Source of the DNA: Steroidobacteraceae bacterium
Lineage (GTDB): Bacteria; Pseudomonadota; Gammaproteobacteria; Steroidobacterales; Steroidobacteraceae
Length of the DNA stretch: 9,382 nt
Direction of reading: 5' to 3'
Assembly (NCBI GenBank): GCA_025927665.1
Contig: JAICKZ010000116.1
Span: 1 to 9,382 of the forward strand
The notes below the pieces were generated by a model. That model was given only the letters and a program-made list of their open reading frames with translations, searched no databases and had not been told where the DNA came from. Shown one piece after another: positions 6,805-9,382 of the stretch. A program made the position numbers and the translations under genes. How positions within the stretch are numbered: the stretch's first letter is position 1; every line of letters starts with the position of its first letter.

Positions 6805-8112
6805 GTGAAGCATTCATCTTTATTACACTCAGTACGCGATCATGCTGAAGATGAAGCGCTGACCAAAATTGGTAAGTACTTGGTCATCAAGGAAGTAGGA
6901 CGCGGCAGTACCGGTGTTGTCTATCTATCTCACGATCCTTATTATCGTCGCGATGTGGCCATTAAGGTTTATAACATCGACACCAGTGACGATGAACGCG
7001 CAAAAGTTTCGCGTAAAATGTTCATGTCGGAAGCGCACATGGTTGGCATGTTGCAGCATCCAAACATATTGCCGATTTTTGATGCGGGTGAACAGGGCAG
7101 TCGCTGCTATGTCGTGACTGAACACATTCACGGCGCACGCACGTTAGCGTTGTATTGCAAGCCCGATAATTTATTGCCCATAGATGACGTTGTGGAAATC
7201 ATCTACAAGTGTGCCAAGGCATTGCATTACTCACACAATCGCGGCGTAATTCACCGCGACATCAAGCCCTCCAATTTAATGCTCACACAGTCCAATGATG
7301 TTCGCATCATCGATTTTGGTATTGCCTTGGTAGCCGATTCCGAAGTGTCACGTATTGAGGGTATCGCCGGCAGTCCTTCATATATGTCACCGGAACAAAT
7401 TCAATCGGAAGAAATTACCAATCGTTCTGATCTGTATTCACTCGGTGCGGTCATGTACGAATTGCTTACCGGCTTTCGTCCATTTCGTGGTGGCAATTTG
7501 TCCAAGCTGTTGCATCAAATTGTATACGCGACTCCGCAACCCATTCACACATTGCGACCTGACATTCCAGAAGTCATTGAAGAAGTGGTTGCGAAGGCAT
7601 TACAAAAAGATCCCGCCAAGCGTTATCGCAATGGACTTGAATTTGCCGCTGAATTGACACGTGTACACCAACGCCTGCGTGAAGGCTATTCAAAGCTTGA
7701 TCGCCAAGAACAATTTTCTATTCTGCGCACATTGAAATTCTTCCACGATTTTTCACATGCAGAAATTATGGAGGTACTGCGTGCTAGTCAATGGCAGGAC
7801 TATGTTGCAGGAGAAGAAATTGTTCGCGAAGGTGAAATGGATGATCGTTTCTATGTCATCGTCTCAGGCTCTGCATCGGTAATGCGCGGCGGTAATGGCG
7901 TCGGGCAAATTGAAGCAGGTGATTGTTTCGGCGAAACCAGTTATCTTCGTGGTGCACGTCGATTGGCAACCATTCAAGCTATGACCGACCTTACATTGAT
8001 GAAAGTCAGTTCAACCTTGATGGAGCAAGCTTCTGCGGCTTGTCAATTACGATTCAATAAAGTGTTCTTACGTAATTTGATTGGACGATTGCAGAATCCG
8101 GACATGAATTAA
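6805..8112 (+). CDS. Serine/threonine protein kinase with C-terminal cyclic-nucleotide-binding domain
   Basis: This 435-residue protein is a Hanks-type kinase fused to a cNMP-binding-like domain. The kinase domain (about 24-290) looks fully active: glycine loop GRGSTGVVY (32-40), Lys54 in VAIK, Glu76 in the C helix, catalytic HRDIKPSN (150-157), DFG (170-172), SPSYMSPEQ (190-198) and SDLYSLG (208-214). After a linker comes the cNMP beta-roll (about 310-430), with YVIVSGSASVM (350-360) and phosphate-cassette-like FGETSYLRGARRLAT (375-389), where Glu377 and Arg386 match the ligand-contacting pair. No membrane segment or signal peptide is seen, so it is probably cytoplasmic. The start is GTG, 4 nt after CGAGG (6796-6800); a five-codon frame (6791-6808) overlaps it. 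Co-transcription with pgpA is likely. Its substrates and the actual ligand are unknown. Confidence 0.92.
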   Translation: MKHSSLLHSVRDHAEDEALTKIGKYLVIKEVGRGSTGVVYLSHDPYYRRDVAIKVYNIDTSDDERAKVSRKMFMSEAHMVGMLQHPNILPIFDAGEQGSRCYVVTEHIHGARTLALYCKPDNLLPIDDVVEIIYKCAKALHYSHNRGVIHRDIKPSNLMLTQSNDVRIIDFGIALVADSEVSRIEGIAGSPSYMSPEQIQSEEITNRSDLYSLGAVMYELLTGFRPFRGGNLSKLLHQIVYATPQPIHTLRPDIPEVIEEVVAKALQKDPAKRYRNGLEFAAELTRVHQRLREGYSKLDRQEQFSILRTLKFFHDFSHAEIMEVLRASQWQDYVAGEEIVREGEMDDRFYVIVSGSASVMRGGNGVGQIEAGDCFGETSYLRGARRLATIQAMTDLTLMKVSSTLMEQASAACQLRFNKVFLRNLIGRLQNPDMN

Positions 8113-8135
8113 TCAACAAGTCTCAACTTCATTCA

Positions 8136-8165
8136 CGCTGAAAATGGATGCTTTTGAATTCAGCG
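8136..8165. terminator. Weak hairpin between convergent genes, possible bidirectional terminator
   Basis: CGCTGAA (8136-8142) and TTCAGCG (8159-8165) form a 7-bp stem around a 16-nt loop, in the short space where the kinase gene (ending 8112) and the - strand gene (ending 8160) converge. The stem includes the stop codon of the - strand gene. Only short T-rich tracts follow, so the terminator role is a guess from position. Confidence 0.25.
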
Positions 8166-8405
8166 ACTAATCTTTTCAAAGATCAGCGATGGTTTATCGC
8201 CAGGGCGAAAATAAACATATTTACTGCTCATGTTGGCTAGCGCTTCATCTCGTTCTACAGCACTGGCATACCAATGTTCGTCATTCCAATTCTTACCAAC
8301 TAAATTGCTGAACGGATCGTTATTTTTTACTTTAACGCGAATACCAAAACGCTTGTGGTCAGGTAGCGGCGAAACCAGATTGTGTTCTTGGCAAATATGC
8401 ATCAT
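8160..8405 (-). CDS. Small conserved-looking protein of unknown function (81 aa)
   Basis: I do not recognise a named family. The frame encodes a compact soluble protein rich in charged and aromatic residues, with no membrane segment or signal peptide. Its C-terminal half has the dense pattern WYASAVERDEALANMSSKYV followed by RPGDKPSLIFEKISR, which reads like a real fold and resembles unnamed small proteobacterial proteins I have a vague memory of. The frame extends to a TTG at 8429. I prefer the double ATG at 8405/8402 because a good - strand promoter would start transcription near 8428, inside the longer version. There is no Shine-Dalgarno sequence; the leader is short and AT-rich. It converges on the kinase gene with 47 bp between the ends. 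Confidence 0.7.
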   Translation of the reverse strand: MMHICQEHNLVSPLPDHKRFGIRVKVKNNDPFSNLVGKNWNDEHWYASAVERDEALANMSSKYVYFRPGDKPSLIFEKISR

Positions 8406-8434
8406 AAAAATATAATTTAGAAAACGCAAACTGC

Positions 8435-8462
8435 ATTGTAGTCACGTTGCTCTTATAATCAA
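8435..8462 (-). promoter_or_regulatory. Sigma-70-type promoter for the small - strand gene
   Basis: On the - strand, TTGATT (8462-8457) is followed after 16 bp by TACAAT (8440-8435). The hexamers match consensus at four and five of six positions respectively. Transcription would begin near 8428, about 23 nt before the ATG at 8405. This arrangement supports both the gene and the choice of start, and makes it a unit separate from the TPR gene upstream. Confidence 0.55.
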
Positions 8463-8484
8463 GAGGCGACCGCTGAATTAGCAA

Positions 8485-9242
8485 CTATTCACTCAACTCG
8501 CAGGTTTCCAGTCGATGTTCAGCGACGCAACGTTGGAGTTCATCAAGATTTTTCTTTGCGATGGCGATCGTATCTGTATCGGCACCACTATCTTTGGTAG
8601 ACAGTACTTGATAAGCATGAATCAATGCTTGTTGTGCTTCTTTAGGTTTTTTAAGTTGCGTCAACGCGATACCTAATACACTTTCTGTACGTGCAGCTCT
8701 CCAAGCTGGAGCTTCTGCTCGTGTCCATCTAGCCATGTTTTCCTGCAACATGGGTTCAGCTTCTTTGGCTCGGTGTTGGCCAACTAGTGCAGCGGCAAGT
8801 AAGTACTCAGTGGATGCTATGTATTGATGATCAGATGAAGCAGTTGCCTGGAGTATTTTTAAAGAAGATTGCGCTTCCTTTTCTGCTTCAACAAACTTCT
8901 TGTGTTGCAGCAACGCATTGGCTACCACATTATGAGTTACACCAGTGTCAAAATTTTCTTTACCAAAATTCTTCTCAGTAATAGTCAATTCAATTCTAGT
9001 ACTATGCTCAGCTTCGTCCCATAGCTTCTGAGCGATTTGTATTTTTGATAGAATGTCATATGTTCCAATAAGACGCGAACTTTCTTTGCCATATATTGCT
9101 TGCTGATCGGCTAGTACTTGAGTTGTAAGTATCATTGCTTCAGGAAATTTTCCGCGCATGACAAGTAGATCAGCTAAACTTAAGTCGGCGTTTACACGAT
9201 CTGGATGTCTTTCGGGTAGCGTAGAGTGATAAATATTGACAG
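8485..9242 (-). pseudogene. Tetratricopeptide-repeat protein, C-terminal remnant cut by an IS element
   Basis: The frame encodes 251 residues up to the IS boundary at 9242. The first available ATG is at 9159, but coding character continues upstream without a stop as LPERHPDRVNADLSLADLLV, so this is the tail of a longer protein. It holds about five helix-turn-helix repeats of roughly 40 residues, with the TPR pattern of small residues and Ala-Glu pairs (KFPEAM, LWDEAE, KFVEAEKEA, RAKEAEPM, KPKEAQQA), and ends in ELSE. The HPD-type repeats resemble the C-terminal halves of large signalling proteins, including some Ser/Thr kinases, but the N-terminal domain is not visible here. Read into the IS, the frame meets a stop at 9256-9258. 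A shorter product from the ATG at 9159 (224 residues) remains possible. Confidence 0.8.
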
Positions 9243-9382
9243 TGACCTGCTCCCCTTAAATGTACCTGATGTAAAGTTAGCCTGCTCCGCAATTGAGGAG
9301 ACAGAGCATGAAGAAATCGAGATTTAAAGAAGAGCAAATCATTGGTATCTTGAAAGAGCACCGCGCTGGATTATCGGCAGCG
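9243..9382 (+). mobile_element. IS3-family insertion sequence, left end (IS407/IS51-like), runs off window
   Basis: The element starts with TGACCTGCTCCCC at 9243, in keeping with IS3-family terminal inverted repeats that begin with TGA and continue CTGCYCCC. A second copy of its CCTGCTCC core (9246-9253) occurs at 9281-9288, possibly an extra transposase-binding site. The OrfA start follows at 9308. The four bases left of the end, ACAG (9239-9242), would be the target duplication if this is an IS407-type element with 4-bp duplications. The right end is outside the window, so neither length nor duplication can be confirmed. Confidence 0.85.
9308..9382 (+). CDS. IS3-family transposase OrfA, N-terminal part (3' end outside window)
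   Basis: The first 25 codons read MKKSRFKEEQIIGILKEHRA and then GLSAA. This is the characteristic start of IS3-family (IS407/IS51-like) OrfA proteins, which carry an N-terminal helix-turn-helix that binds the IS ends. In complete elements a -1 frameshift between orfA and orfB makes the active OrfAB transposase. A good ribosome-binding site, GAGGAG (9295-9300), lies 7 nt before the ATG. The gene is cut by the window edge; nothing in the visible part is broken. Confidence 0.9.
   Translation, partial: MKKSRFKEEQIIGILKEHRAGLSAA

Noticed and set aside
9170..9361. 63-residue - strand frame spanning the IS end
   Set aside because: It crosses the IS boundary in a different frame from the TPR gene and shows no protein-like pattern, so it is an accidental frame.
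1..9382. CRISPR array, tRNA, rRNA or toxin-antitoxin pair
   Set aside because: No regularly spaced repeats, tRNA-like cloverleaf or rRNA stretch was seen, and the small - strand gene has no partner or toxin signature.

Overview
The window looks like chromosomal DNA of a proteobacterium, most likely gamma- or betaproteobacterial. The block glyA, nrdR, ribD, ribE, ribBA-type, ribH, nusB, thiL, pgpA is a familiar housekeeping order in those classes, and the NrdR, NusB and ThiL proteins read closely against my memory of the E. coli sequences. Base composition is moderate. I cannot name the genus from the sequence alone.

Positions 1-6784 are conserved and all on the + strand. They begin with the 3' end of glyA (serine hydroxymethyltransferase). 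A 158-bp gap holding a long nested inverted repeat follows, then the tight cluster nrdR-ribD-ribE-ribBX (gaps of 2 and 12 bp, then an ATGA overlap). After a 255-bp gap with a short interspersed repeat and a probable promoter come ribH-nusB (1-bp overlap), thiL and pgpA. RibD, riboflavin synthase, DHBP synthase and lumazine synthase make riboflavin. The GTP cyclohydrolase II half of the bifunctional protein lacks the zinc cysteines, so that first step is probably encoded elsewhere. ThiL makes thiamine diphosphate, PgpA makes phosphatidylglycerol, NusB acts in rRNA antitermination, and NrdR represses ribonucleotide reductase genes.

Positions 6785-9382 are accessory. A soluble Ser/Thr protein kinase with a C-terminal cyclic-nucleotide-binding domain follows pgpA at 20 bp. 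Converging on it from the - strand is a small 81-residue protein of unknown function with its own good promoter. Further on, also on the - strand, is the C-terminal part of a tetratricopeptide-repeat protein. Its reading frame continues upstream of its first available ATG to about 9242, where it is cut by the left end of an IS3-family insertion sequence (IS407/IS51-like OrfA). The IS runs off the window end.

The points most worth following are the kinase-cNMP fusion, the IS junction that breaks the TPR gene, the inverted repeat that encloses the nrdR ribosome-binding region, and the conserved small orphan gene.
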